Below the pieces are notes generated by a model that was not told the origin of the DNA, made no database searches, and saw nothing but the letters and a program-made list of their open reading frames with translations. This document shows, piece by piece, positions 9,957-19,074 of a DNA stretch of 64,000 nt. Both the position numbers and the translations under genes were made by a program. Each line of letters opens with the position of its first letter. Position 1 is the stretch's first letter. Source of the DNA: Lepidostoma basale (Eukaryota > Arthropoda > Insecta > Trichoptera > Lepidostomatidae); assembly GCA_022606425.2 (NCBI GenBank), contig JAHDVF020000890.1, positions 1,082,501 to 1,146,500 of the forward strand, read 5' to 3'.

Positions 9957-10292
9957 ACAGAACTTAAGGAAGAAATGTAAGGCAGTTGACTGCATCATAA
10001 GTAAAATTAAAACGGATCCCTGAGATGGTTTGGATATATGTAATGTATGTTGTATACGAACGGTGTGAGTAAAAAAAAAGACGTAAAAGACCAATGAAAG
10101 CATGACTTGATCAAATTAATCAAATACTAAAAGTCGGATACATTCGAAGTCGGGAAAATCGACGAGTGTACATGTTACGATGTATGAATGCAGATGAAAC
10201 TAGAAAGGTATGTCAGGACAAAACAGTATGGCGGTCCATCCTCTCTGCCTATCTCTTCGGGAAAACAGCGTGATGGTAAGTTAGTTATATTT
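9957..10292 (+). mobile_element. LINE-T 3' end
   Basis: Frame-broken copy from KCKADD-like residues through CGATGTATGAATGCAG to CTCTTCGGG and GCGTGATGG. The tail is shortened to TAAGTTAGTTAT. Confidence 0.7.
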
Positions 10293-10299
10293 AAAAAAA

Positions 10300-10880
10300 A
10301 TATTTGGACACAACGCTGATCGTTCCACTGATTAAAATTGATTTCCAGATATATTTTTCGAAGATATTATATTATATTAGTGAACACTTATCGTGATGCT
10401 GGTGGGGAGAGCAATTATTCTGCTGAACATGATCACCTCGGAAAACGAAGTCTTTCATATTAATGTAATGAATAAATTAGTATTTTAAATATATAATACG
10501 TTGAAGGAATATTTAGAAATGACAGCGGATGTCATATTATAAAATGGCTAGTTAACTGATGCAGATAATTAAGTACCAACCAAACGGTGACGTCATAAAT
10601 CTGACCCCTCGCCGGATGATGATATGTGGATGTTGACAAACGGTGAATCAGGATTTCGATTTGAATCCTCAATCGATGTATTTTTTATGACTGTTTGTGG
10701 CAAGGGTAAAAGTTGATTTATATTTCCACGCGTAAAATCAACCTGCCTATGGTGATGCCGGTAGAGAAAGCCATTCTGTTGTTGATTTCAACCGCATTGA
10801 ATATTGTCGTTTTTTTCACGTCAGTGGCGTGTTCGTACATATTACTATATTAAAATATTTTTTTAGAAATAGCATTCTGT
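10300..10880. other. Sequence without a recognised gene
   Basis: AT-rich. Two similar short segments (about 10,385-10,430 and 10,745-10,790, GTGATGCTGG.. and GTGATGCCGG..) hint at an old duplicated repeat. No frame of interest. Confidence 0.35.
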
Positions 10881-10884
10881 TGAT

Positions 10885-11800
10885 GTCTATATTCTAGGAA
10901 ATTTCTGGAAAAGATTAGTTCTCTTTGCATTCTCACTATATCTTTTCTTTTCCTCAGGTCCAATTAAGATTTCGCTCATCCCCATAGTCATTGAATAAAC
11001 GATTGAGTGGGAACTAGCGACTTCCGGAAAAGAAAACCAAAGTAACGATGCCCCCCAGACCAAAATTGCACCCCGATAGCCCATCGTCTCGAGCAGTATC
11101 TCACTCCACTAGTCCATCGGGGAACTGCTCCTCTGCTCTTCCCCTTAGAAACAGTCTTCTTTCTAAAATAATAAGACTGATCCTATCATACTCTATAATG
11201 CCAACCCTGACTGGTCTTCCATTCACTGATCGAGGAAATTTTTTAACTTTACCATAAAAGTTAAATCCCTCCTAGTCATTTTGGGAGAAGTGCTCCGGGC
11301 CACACATCTAGCCCTAGCATATACAGTATTGTCCGAAAGCTCCTAAACATAGACCACACTCCTTGGCAATATCTCTTTGGAGTCATTGATATGTGTTCAT
11401 TTAAAGTCACAATTTTAGCGCGCTTTTTGGGAGTAATATCCATCTTCACTAATAAAAACCAAACAAAGCCTTAATTCACTCAAAACACAATAATTCTTTA
11501 AAACAACAAATGCAACGCGTCTGTAGCTTGCTATGTGTCATTACTCACTGACTGACTGGACAGTAAAACAAAAATGGGCCCTCCTTTGACACGAGTGTTG
11601 CCAACTGTGAAAAATTGTGAAAATTTGCATGTGTTCACATCAATTTGAACAATACTGTAACAGCCACCGATCCACATTTCCAACAATGTTTCCAACGAAA
11701 GTAAGAGGAATTGCCAGTTGAGCTGAACCTTTGTAAGCCAAAAGATCCAAGTTCTCTTTTCGGTAGAAATATTTACCACGAACTTTTTATACTTTTTTGT
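10885..11800 (-). pseudogene. Tc1-like transposase remnant
   Basis: Minus strand. The start codon at 11,443-11,441 begins MDITPKKRAKIVTLNEH, typical of Tc1/mariner transposase N-termini that bind the terminal repeat by helix-turn-helix. Further down, AILVWGASLLW resembles the VMVWGAIS region near the second catalytic aspartate. Several frameshifts; non-functional. A shorter internally deleted relative lies at 49,560-49,810. Confidence 0.55.
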
Positions 11801-12130
11801 TGAAATTTATAATATATATTAACCCTTAACGGACGTAAGTCACCTCTGACGTGACAACAGAACTTTGTCGCTGTAGTCGTATGGCATATCTGAGGTGATA
11901 TGATGAATCATGCTGAATCTTATTGTCTGTAGAATCTGCACTTGATAACTTTGTCCGTTGAATATTACCGATGGAGCGATTAACCTACACAGTTCCTTTT
12001 TAAAATGAAATATTGATAGAATAACATATACAAAAGCTAGTATTCGATAAGTGTTAATGTGTCTTACGTATATTATCTAAATGAGTTGTCTTGTTATGTC
12101 TAATAAATATAATAATGATACATAATGCTC
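11801..12130. other. Sequence without a recognised gene
   Basis: Begins TAACCCTTAACGGACGTAAG. Moderate complexity; no similarity seen. Confidence 0.3.
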
Positions 12131-12133
12131 TAC

Positions 12134-12281
12134 CCGGATTCTTTCAACAGATTTGATTAAGTCATCGAATAGGGATTTATCCCACGAGGTGCCATATGGT
12201 GATTTAAATTTCGCGGTTTCACGTTTTAGATCTGCGAGTATTCCACCATCCTCCACTGACGTACCTGCAGCTTCGGTACAC
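12134..12281 (-). CDS. Candidate internal exon of an unidentified gene
   Basis: Minus strand. A 148-bp open segment lies between a good acceptor (pyrimidine-rich TTTCCTCCCAACAG) and a possible donor (CGG|GTAGAG). It would encode CTEAAGTSVEDGGILADLKR, then ETAKFKSPYG, SWDKSLFDDLIKSVERIR: charged, soluble, no motif I recognise. Base composition is clearly less AT-rich than its surroundings. It starts one base into a codon and ends on a codon boundary, so it cannot directly follow the HMG-box exon without another exon between. The donor is only moderate. It may be a chance frame or part of an unknown transposon. Confidence 0.4.
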
Positions 12282-12604
12282 CTGTTGGGAGGAAATCTCG
12301 TCATCAGTAATTACCAGTGATGCCAGTACAAACTCTGACGAAATAACTATTATTAGCCTCAGGGACAGTGGAGTGATACGGGGCTATAGAAAAATAATGG
12401 TTCTTTATTACAAAGTTAATCATTATAATATCGATGGGTGTAAACGTATTTCAAATTAGGTATTATTCGCTCAATGCCGCACTGTGGGAATATACGAGTA
12501 TTGACAATGAAGTTATGCAACCTGTACAAGCGGAATAATATAAATTGTTAGTTTTTTTCATACATTCTGTTTCTATCAATTTATAATTGCATTTAGCAAT
12601 CTTC

Positions 12605-13275
12605 AACCGGTTCGATATCCATCGCATCTTCATCAGGATATAAAATAAACTAACTAACTACAGAAGCCACACAGTCTCCCCAAAGGGGTAGGCAGAATTT
12701 CTTTCCTGATATATTTTTTTCGCTTTTTCTACATTCATACATCGTGTCATACACGCACGACTATTTCTCCGACTCCTCGTTCAACCGGTTCCATATCCAT
12801 CGCATCTTAATCAGGATATAAAATAAACTAGCTAACCACACAAGGCACACAGTCTCCCCAAAGGGGTAGGCAGAATGAATGGACTGCCATACATTTCTTT
12901 TCTGATATACTTCTTTCGCTTCTTCTACATTCATACATCGTGTCACACACGCACGTTTATTTCTCCGATTCCTCGTTCATCCGGTTCGATATCCATCGCA
13001 TCTTATCAGGATATAAAATAAACAAACTAACCACACAAGTCACACAGTCTCCCCGAAGGGGTAGGCAGAATGAATAGACTACCATACATTTCTTTCCTGA
13101 TACACTTCTTTCGATTCTTCTACATGCATACATCGTGTCATGCACGCACGTCTATTTCTCGGACTCCTCGCGTGACCGACATTTAATATTAGATTGATTT
13201 GATCGTGCCACGTTTTCTTCTGTCTTTTTCAATTTCTCCGATCACGTCGTTTACATATCGCACCTTCGGTAAGAC
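12605..13275 (-). repeat. Three tandem LINE-T tails
   Basis: Three successive minus-strand copies of the LINE-T 3' end (each with CACAGTCTCCCC and GGGGTAGGCAGAAT) are separated by a short shared segment containing ATATCCATCGCATCTT and AGGATATAAAATAAAC. Repeat starts near 12,609, 12,787 and 12,983, so the period is about 178-196 bp. The third copy extends into upstream RT sequence. Confidence 0.75.
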
Positions 13276-13535
13276 ATGGGCATAATTGTTAAAAATTCTC
13301 AAAATGAGTAAAGTATGCCAATGTATTTTAAAAACATCCCTTTATCTGGAGGAAGAAAGAGAGAGGCCAGAGGGCGATAGCGTATGATCAATAGAGCCAG
13401 AATAAAACGATATTATTCTTCAAAAATCTTAAAATGTCTGTAATGAAAAATTACAAAATGCGCAATCGTGACCTTGTCTTACCGAAGGTGCGATATGTAA
13501 ACGACGTGAACGGAGAAATAAAAAAAAGACAGGAT
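13215..13535. repeat. Inverted repeat around a possible MITE
   Basis: Arms of about 65 bp at 13,215-13,280 and 13,470-13,535 share TCACGTCGTTTACATAT and CGCACCTTCGGTAAGACA in inverse orientation. The outer part of each arm is LINE-T; the inner part resembles a terminal inverted repeat of a roughly 235-bp element. No target duplication is evident. Confidence 0.55.
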
Positions 13536-13604
13536 ATTTTGTCATTTTTATCGAAACTATGGTAAAATTCAATACAATGGTTATCCATCTCAGAAAAAAA
13601 TGGT

Positions 13605-13745
13605 AAACTACCTAACTAACCATCACGCCGTCTCCCCGAAAGGATAGGCAGAAAGAATGGACTGCCACACTTTAATCGATGCGCCATCGCGAGAGACGCG
13701 GTGTGATGGGTTGCGAACCTCATCGCCACCAAAAGGCATCTCCCG
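13605..13745 (-). mobile_element. SINE-like unit with LINE-T tail
   Basis: Minus strand. A head with GGCGATGAGGTTCGCAACCC and ATGCGCATCGATTAAAGTG joins the LINE-T 3' end (GGCAGTCCATTCTTTCTGCC, CGGCGTGATGG, TTAGTTAGG). The same head-tail combination recurs at 45,770-45,920. The origin of the head is unknown. Confidence 0.6.
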
Positions 13746-13861
13746 CGCACACTTCGATCGTTCAACGTCTACATAATAAATCTAAAACAAATTATCTGAA
13801 ATACAATGATATAAAATAAAATAACAAAGAAAAATAATTTAACACATAATGTTATTATATT

Positions 13862-13955
13862 TTAGATGGTGCACTTGTCGTCAGCTGGACGATCCGGACA
13901 TTTGTGTTTATTTAATTTTTATTCCACGTTATCGACTGTTTTTCCACAAAAAATG
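13862..13955 (+). repeat. 85-bp direct repeat, copy 1 (PLE-related)
   Basis: Nearly identical to 14,771-14,865, about 909 bp away: AGATGGTGCACTTGTCGTCA, then CTGGACGATCCGG, then TTATTCCACGTTATC. It lies just beyond the GIY-YIG fragment, as a terminal repeat of a Penelope-like element might. Confidence 0.7.
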
Positions 13956-14045
13956 GTATGTTTGGTGAAAGCTTGTTTGTATTCATTGATACGTGTTTTA
14001 AATTATCGTCCTGTTTTGCCAATGTAAAAAGCATCACAATCTTAT
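13915..14045 (-). pseudogene. Penelope-like GIY-YIG endonuclease fragment
   Basis: Minus strand. Reads CDAFYIGKTGR, stop, FKTRINEYKQAFTKH: the GIY-YIG nuclease core with the YIG and the downstream arginine in their usual spacing. In Penelope-like elements this domain follows the reverse transcriptase and nicks the target. One in-frame stop and truncation on both sides make it a pseudogene. It supports assigning the hammerhead-like motif at 14,276 and the flanking 85-bp repeats to a PLE. Confidence 0.75.
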
Positions 14046-14052
14046 ATATATT

Positions 14053-14225
14053 CGGGTGTTGGTCTAGGGGATAGAACGCTTGACTCCTGATCCAGGGGAC
14101 ATGGGTTCAAGCCTGGACACGACCAGATTCCTTCTTCATAATAATGAGCTATTTTCTGCTCACATTGAAGATTATAAAATAAATTCTAATATCATTGATT
14201 AAAATCCTTGGTATTAGTCTTTTTA
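14053..14225 (+). mobile_element. SINE-B
   Basis: Head TGGTCTAGGGGATAGAACGC, B box GGGTTCAAGCC, then ACACGACCAGA and AATGAGCTATTTTCTGCTCA. Inserted next to the PLE nuclease fragment. Confidence 0.75.
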
Positions 14226-14275
14226 AAAAATAAATAAATCATATATTATATTTTATTATCATTATAATTTTACAC

Positions 14276-14306
14276 CTGAAGATGGAGGTATCCTCCGAAA
14301 CATGTC
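14276..14306 (+). ncRNA. Hammerhead-ribozyme-like motif (family h)
   Basis: Core CTGAAGA fits CUGANGA exactly. One extra T follows, then stem II GGAGG/CCTCC with loop TAT, GAAA, stem III CATG, and the GTC cleavage triplet. Stem I can form only about three pairs (ACA with TGT). Followed by TAGTGGATTAAACAAAGT, a tail shared with 46,790-46,830. No activity is shown; the extra base may impair it. Confidence 0.6.
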
Positions 14307-14309
14307 CTG

Positions 14310-14770
14310 TTTTTTAATAATTAGTGGATTAAACAAAGTAATTTTCAATTTCCTAAGTATTCCGAATGGATATGTAAACGACGTGAATATTAGTAATATT
14401 ACTATGGAATTCCACAGTATTAATGACATAAGTTAATCAAAAAGCGTTATTAATTTGTCCATATGAATACACCCATACATAGTCAGAGGCTACGGATAAG
14501 TGTAGTTGTAATGAATTAGTAATTAGACACTGAGAATGCAATTAAATGACAGTAAATCAACAGAAGTGACTGGCGAATTTCTCGGCGGGGGCGTGGTCCA
14601 GCGAGGAAAGCCAGACGCGATAGGCCGGGAGACTTACGCCTCCGGTGAGAACTAATTATCTCTGTTCGCTAATGGACCACTATACACGTTGGATCAGTGT
14701 CAATGTGCAGGTATTATTCATAAATTATGGGAGTAGGTACATTTTTTACAATCACAGTTGATATGTTCTT
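14310..14770. other. Unassigned, partly GC-rich sequence
   Basis: Contains a 150-bp block of higher complexity (14,550-14,700, around CTCGGCGGGGGCGTGGTCC). No frame or repeat recognised; a possible conserved non-coding block. Confidence 0.3.
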
Positions 14771-14990
14771 TTAGATGGTGCACTTGTCGTCAGCTGGACG
14801 ATCCGGACATTTGTGTTTATTTAATTTTTATTCCACGTTATCCACTGTTTTTATTTTATTTACTGTAATTAGGCACTTAAAACAATCCAACACCAGCAAG
14901 AACTTAAAAATATCATTGAAGAATTTATTCAAATTGTCATTGGAACAAATGAAAATTTTATTTTTACACCTGTCAAAATTCTTTTTATAA
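14771..14990 (+). repeat. 85-bp direct repeat copy 2 and PLE-like 3' sequence
   Basis: 14,771-14,865 duplicates 13,862-13,955. From 14,868 the sequence resembles the PLE 3' untranslated region seen at 36,730 and 63,500 (AGCAAGAACTT, TTCAAATTG, GGAACAAAT), but without a hammerhead-like core. Confidence 0.6.
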
Positions 14991-15228
14991 ACGAAAAAAA
15001 CTTATATAATTTTAACACCAAAACAGTAAAAACGTATTTTTTGGCACAAATAACTATCATAAAGAGCGGCAATAATCAAATTGACCAAAACAATCCACTT
15101 ATACACGAAATATCTCCAAATTGACGGGAGCACCATATGAACCAAACCAAATTTTCAAAATCAAAATATATTTATCTTATAATTATGATATGTATCTTAT
15201 AATTACAAAACATTAAAAAGTTAAAAAG

Positions 15229-15540
15229 ATAAACAATAACAGGAAGTAGACTACATTAATAGGAAAGGTGACAAAAGTTGAAGGTAGTATTATTATTTTT
15301 TAGCTAGATTATACAGGGGAAAGATTTTTAATGTAATATATACTAATGGGGAATAAGAAGGAATTTGGTTATTTATAACATTTAGTTTACATTTTTTGGC
15401 CTTTAAAATTTCCAAATTTTCTAATTTCTCTAATTTTTTAAGATTATTTACTATATGTAAAAAAAAATGTGTTTTTGGTCACGAAATGATGATTAAAATT
15501 CACACAATGATTGGCCATTTCCGAAAAGATGTTTCTGTTT
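15229..15540 (-). pseudogene. Penelope-like element, C-terminal coding remnant
   Basis: Minus strand. EMANHCVNFNHHF resembles the segment after the GIY-YIG core. After a frameshift at a nine-base A run comes NNLKKLEKLENLEILKAKK, then KLNVINNQIPSYSPLV, and a stop at 15,293-15,295. The same protein end is found at 63,830-64,000. The part beyond the stop is 3' untranslated. Confidence 0.65.
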
Positions 15541-15673
15541 TTGTTTATTTTATTATCTGTATTATGTTTCATCGTTTTTGACTCTATATTATGTGTAATT
15601 GTTCCTTCTAGTTACTGTTTTCATATTATTATTATTATTATAATATTTTCCTCCTATAATATTTTCTCTTATA

Positions 15674-15836
15674 AAACTAACTAACTAACCATCACGCCAT
15701 TTCCCCGGAGGGGTAGTCAGAGAGGATAGATCGCCACAATGCTCTGTCCTGGCATACCTCTCGGGCTTCCTCTGCATTCATACATCGTACCATGCACGCA
15801 CGCCGACTTCGAATATGACCGCCTTTTAGTAATTTC
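15674..15836 (-). mobile_element. LINE-T 3' end nested in the PLE tail
   Basis: Reverse of the TTAG tail (AACTAACTAACTAACCATCA), then CCCCGGAGGGGTAGTC. The flanks TTTTCTCTTATAAA and TTTCTCTTAAAAAT look like a slightly diverged 14-bp target-site duplication. Confidence 0.75.
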
Positions 15837-16010
15837 TCTTAAAAATAGTAACTAACCGTTCTTTTAATTAAAAAAATTAGGTACCTAACTCAATTTCAGC
15901 AAGAACTTCAAAATTATATCAAATAAATTATTCAAATTGACATAGGAACAAATACACATTAAGATTTTAAAAATCACAAAAGTTTGACATTTGATATATT
16001 ATTGTTACAC

Positions 16011-16046
16011 CTGATGATGTCAACATAGGTTGATGAAACAGCTTTC
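16011..16046 (+). ncRNA. Hammerhead-like motif (family c) in PLE tail
   Basis: CTGATGA, extra T, stem II GTCAAC/GTTGAT (end pair G-T), loop ATAG, GAAA, then CAGCTTTC. The cleavage triplet is TTC in place of GTC, which breaks the stem III palindrome. Stem I TTACAC/GCGTAA pairs except at one C-A position. Confidence 0.6.
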
Positions 16047-16111
16047 GCGTAAAATAAAATACAATTGTGATACAAAAACAAAGTTATTTAATTTAACAGT
16101 TTAAAAATAAA

Positions 16112-16141
16112 TACGTTTCGGATAGAGAAGCCCTTCATCAG
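16112..16141 (-). ncRNA. Hammerhead-like motif (family j)
   Basis: Minus strand CTGATGA, an extra A, degraded stem II (GG..CC), GAAAC and GTA in the cleavage position. Lies 65 bp beyond the PLE motif, facing it. Confidence 0.45.
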
Positions 16142-16146
16142 TGATA

Positions 16147-16268
16147 GATTGAAAGAAAGGTTGGGGCAGGCAACAAAGTGAATGCCGCACTTAAAGTTGT
16201 CATCGTAAACAAAAACGTATCCAAAAAGCTAAAATGGCAGTGCGCAATGGTGTTCTTGTACCGAAGAA
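16147..16268 (+). pseudogene. LINE-T internal RT fragment
   Basis: Plus strand residues VGAGNKVNAALKVVIVNK and KKLKWQCAMVFL correspond to the LINE-T segment just upstream of MAVHNGVL. Confidence 0.6.
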
Positions 16269-16269
16269 T

Positions 16270-16635
16270 TATTTTTATTGTGTAATGTTTTTTTTTAACG
16301 AACGTAACTTCTGCGTAATACCTACCTAAGTCGTTTAAGTAAAAACGTGGATATCTATTTACTGTATAATTTTCAGGTTGACTGAATCAGCCAATAGGAA
16401 TCGATAGAAAAGGCTATTGGTTCATATAAAATGCGCAGTTCCGCTCGAGTGGGCATTATGAAGCCCATATTGTTGTGATCTTTCAATAAACTGAATTCTT
16501 TGACTAAAATCATTATTTTAAGTACACTGAACTCCGAATAACGTACAACGAATTGGTTTTAATGATGCATTTCTAGCCATGTATAAGTATCATGAGTACC
16601 TACTTACTTACACTTGGCTTAATAGAAGGTAATCA
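16270..16635. other. Sequence without a recognised gene
   Basis: AT-rich; nothing recognised except the approach to the next palindrome. Confidence 0.35.
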
Positions 16636-16895
16636 AATGATTTTACTGAAATCTCTTGATGGAAGTTCATTTTAAATAATAATTAAATAAAACGATGCTT
16701 TTTAACTACTTCCACTTTTGTCTTTATTTAGACAGTGACCGGTTTCGCCAGGCTCGCTGGCATCGACAGACTGGTCTGTCTGTCTGACACCAGTCTGTCG
16801 ATGCCAGCGAGCCTGGCGAAACCGGTCGCTATCTAAATAAAGACAAAAGTGGAAGTAGTTAAAAAACATCGTTTTATTTAATTATTAATAGAAGG
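16636..16895. repeat. Family-d palindrome with two facing hammerhead-like motifs
   Basis: Near-perfect inverted repeat of about 100 bp per arm around 16,782 (AAAACGATG, CTACTTCCACTTTTGTC, GACCGGTTTCGCC). Each arm holds one motif: 16,737-16,769 on minus and 16,795-16,827 on plus, reading CTGTCGA, extra T, stem II GCCAG/CTGGC, GAAA, CCGG, TC. The core differs from CUGANGA at position 6 (A to T). Confidence 0.8.
16795..16827 (+). ncRNA. Hammerhead-like motif (family d)
   Basis: Stem II five pairs, stem III is the palindrome CCGG, cleavage triplet GTC. Stem I CAGT/GCTG gives four pairs including one G-T. The A6-to-T change predicts low or no activity in the standard model. Confidence 0.45.
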
Positions 16896-17011
16896 TATTA
16901 CCTTAATACCAAATGTATGAAAGAGAAGTATGAAACTAAAAAAAGGTAGATAGTAAAATCAATCCAGTAGAAATATGATCTCTTAGACGAATGTATGATG
17001 AATCTGAATAT

Positions 17012-17165
17012 CTTCTTCTTTTTTCTTGTTGTAGACTTATGTGGTCTGTTCTCCAGAGTGTTGCTCCTCCTGTGAAGTAGATTCCCAGCTGTTTTTCCAT
17101 CTTTTAGGAGGTCTTCCACGAGGACGAGTCCCATGAATGCTGATTATGCAATGCAATATAGGAGA
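17012..17165 (-). mobile_element. RTE-C 3' end
   Basis: Reads GRPPK-like coding end then TGGTCTGTTCTCCAGAGTG. Carries GTTGTAGACTTATG, the unoccupied version of the hAT insertion site at 5,294. Tail TTCTTCTTTTTTC on plus. Confidence 0.75.
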
Positions 17166-17212
17166 GTCTTACTTACTAATGCAAGAATATAAAATGAATT
17201 ATAAAAATCAAT

Positions 17213-17295
17213 TCTTCTTCATCTTCTCAGCGCTACATCCCGGTGTGGGATTTGGCTTCTTCCACTGGCTCCTGTCCCTGGCTATTCCTCGTATG
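17213..17295 (-). mobile_element. LINE 3'-end fragment
   Basis: Minus-strand residues ARDRSQWKKPNPTPG followed by a GAAGATGAAGAA-type tail: another truncated RTE-like end. Confidence 0.5.
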
Positions 17296-17389
17296 AAATA
17301 ATTTTATGATATGCCTTAAAATCATGTACCATAATTATGCTATTTTTTGTGAGATTGAGACGTAGAATTCTTTTTAACCAGATTAAATG

Positions 17390-17530
17390 TGGCCTGGAGT
17401 GGTGCATTCCCCTGTTAAAGTAAGTCCCGCGTGAATAGGGGGCGGGCCTAGAGATTGTATGAGCAAAGCTGACGAAAGGGCTCCGCTGCGTCCTATAACA
17501 GCTTCGGGAAAGCGGTGGGTAACCTTCTAT
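17390..17530 (+). repeat. Dispersed repeat U, copy 1
   Basis: Shares GGCGGGCCTAGAGATTG, AGCTGACGAAAGGGC and GCTGCGTCCTATAACAGC with 27,040-27,195 and 33,600-33,760. No coding capacity. The class is unknown; possibly a SINE. Confidence 0.6.
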
Positions 17531-17534
17531 GGTC

Positions 17535-18175
17535 TCTTTTCACATTGCACCTATCTGGGCATTTTTCCTACATGGCCATCCCACCGTAGGCGTTGAGACT
17601 TACAGAATCTCATCACTGTTACCTGTAATCAGTACTTTTAGCTCGTATAATAATCAATTAATTAAAAAAATAGAAATAGCAATAATCCGGAGTCACAGTG
17701 AAGTGCAAACGTAATAAATTATCACGAGCCATTTCCATAGAAATTTACTGACGGGTTCACGAGACTGTAGCCGGGGTCATGCAATAAATCTAAAAAATCC
17801 CATTTCGGAAACATAATGCGCGCGCATTTCATTTTCACACCTACCAACTTCACCGCGTCCATTATAGAATTATTACCGCAACGTTGTGGCGAACCGATCG
17901 ATACAATAATACCATCAATTTTATCAAATAACAATATTCATTTATCAAATTGATATTTACAACGGATCCCTGCATTGTGGTTTTCAATATCGCTCGTAAA
18001 TCGGGCGGGAATGAGGGCCGGCCGCCATTTTGTGGAAAGCGTTCTAAAGCTATTTTGTTGATTGTTACAATTTTTGTTCAAAATAAGACGATATATTTGA
18101 CGTACCATAATATATGTATATAAAAAAAAGTATACTAAAAACATCTACAACACAAATTATGGCGAACACAGAAGA
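17535..18175. other. Unassigned sequence
   Basis: Mixed AT-rich and higher-complexity sequence (17,740-18,030), including GGCCGGCCGCCATTTTG. A 70-codon minus-strand frame exists but has no recognised motif. 18,120-18,175 resembles 29,505-29,560. Confidence 0.3.
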
Positions 18176-18259
18176 AAAATGATGTAAAACTCCATATTAA
18201 ATAATTAATATGAATGAAAACATCTGTCTTCTAGGAGTTTTATTATATTATATTAATTT

Positions 18260-18666
18260 TAAGGATTAATTGTATCTCAATAGAGATGAAGGTGTAAACT
18301 GTTTTTGGAAACAGAATATGGTGGTCTTAATCCTTACATCTAATCTTAATAGATGGCGCTAATGTAGATTGAACTAAAATATGTGAAGTGTTTCTCAACA
18401 TAGTAGCAAATATACATCTTTCAAAGATTTGTCAGACTTGGTGGTCGTAAGAAGGGTAGAATGGGGAATGTTGTATTACATAAAGCGATCGCATAACCCA
18501 ACCAATGACAGGTCATGAGTCCTGTAAACGCCTCGACCAGCATATTCTGTTTCCAAAAACAATTTACATCTTCATCTCTATTGAGATACAATTAATCCTT
18601 AAAAAATGATTAACCCGCAATGGGTAAAATCCAGTATTTATCTACAAGTATTTGTATACATTCAAA
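18260..18666 (+). mobile_element. MITE-K (fold-back element)
   Basis: Inverted arms AAGGATTAATTGTATCTCAA / TTGAGATACAATTAATCCTT (18,260 and 18,602), extended on the right by about 64 bp that recurs inverted at 50,953-51,018. The body has AATAGATGGCGCTA, ACCCAACCAATGACAGGTCA and ACCATATTCTGTTTCC. Five copies in the window; non-coding. Confidence 0.75.
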
Positions 18667-18745
18667 ACCAAATGTATTATATTTTAGATTGAATGACATG
18701 TTTTGCCCTTCTAAGGCATTATCAAATGATAATATATCAACACAT

Positions 18746-18776
18746 TTGATAATGCCTTAGAAGGGCGAAACATGTC
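18746..18776 (+). ncRNA. Hammerhead-like motif (family b)
   Basis: TTGATAA in place of CUGANGA (positions 3 and 8 both changed, C to T and G to A), extra T, stem II GCC/GGC with an internal loop, GAAA, CATG, TC. The double change could keep the 3-8 pair as U-A. Confidence 0.4.
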
Positions 18777-18854
18777 ATTCCATCTAATCTAAAATATAAT
18801 AAAATTCCTAGAAGACAGATGTTTTCATTCATATTAATTAACTTATATTCGAAT

Positions 18855-19070
18855 TATTGTACAAATATATTTCGTGCTGGTTCATTCTTCTCAACAATAA
18901 GTTTTTACAAATAATATTGCGCAAAAGATTCAAAATAGCCCCACTAAAATGTGACAGATCGTAGAACTATTTTACACTTTTACGACTTATTTCATTCGTG
19001 ACATGTATAAGCAATTCTTGAGTTGGCACACGTGTAATGTCCGGTCTTTATTTATCATTGATGGCTAACT
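18855..19070. other. Unassigned sequence
   Basis: Short AT-rich spacer before the tandem array; nothing recognised. Confidence 0.3.
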
Positions 19071-19074
19071 TCAT

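Larger units (their letters stand above)
15541..16085 (+). mobile_element. Penelope-like 3' tail, inverted relative to its neighbour
   Basis: Plus strand copy of the PLE 3' region that is on the minus strand at 63,400-63,760: ATTATGTTTCATCG, AGCAAGAACTTCAAAATTAT, TTGACATAGGAACAAAT, then the hammerhead-like motif. It meets the minus-strand PLE piece head-on near 15,540, the inverted-tail arrangement known for PLE copies. A LINE-T (15,674-15,836) is nested in it. Confidence 0.7.
18180..18850. repeat. Family-b palindrome split by MITE-K
   Basis: The left arm starts GATGTAAAACTCCATATTAA. The core palindrome at 18,660-18,800 has two facing motifs: minus 18,695-18,725 (GAAA changed to AAAA) and plus 18,746-18,776. 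MITE-K (18,260-18,666) interrupts the left arm. Confidence 0.75.

Noticed and set aside
12605..13275. CRISPR array
   Set aside because: Three long LINE-derived repeats in eukaryotic DNA, not short repeats with unique spacers.
14053..14125. A functional tRNA gene at the SINE-B head
   Set aside because: The ends can pair, but the same unit recurs five times with a shared 100-bp body, so it is a SINE.
17722..17934. 70-codon minus-strand frame as an exon
   Set aside because: No convincing acceptor or donor at its ends and no recognised similarity; left as unassigned.
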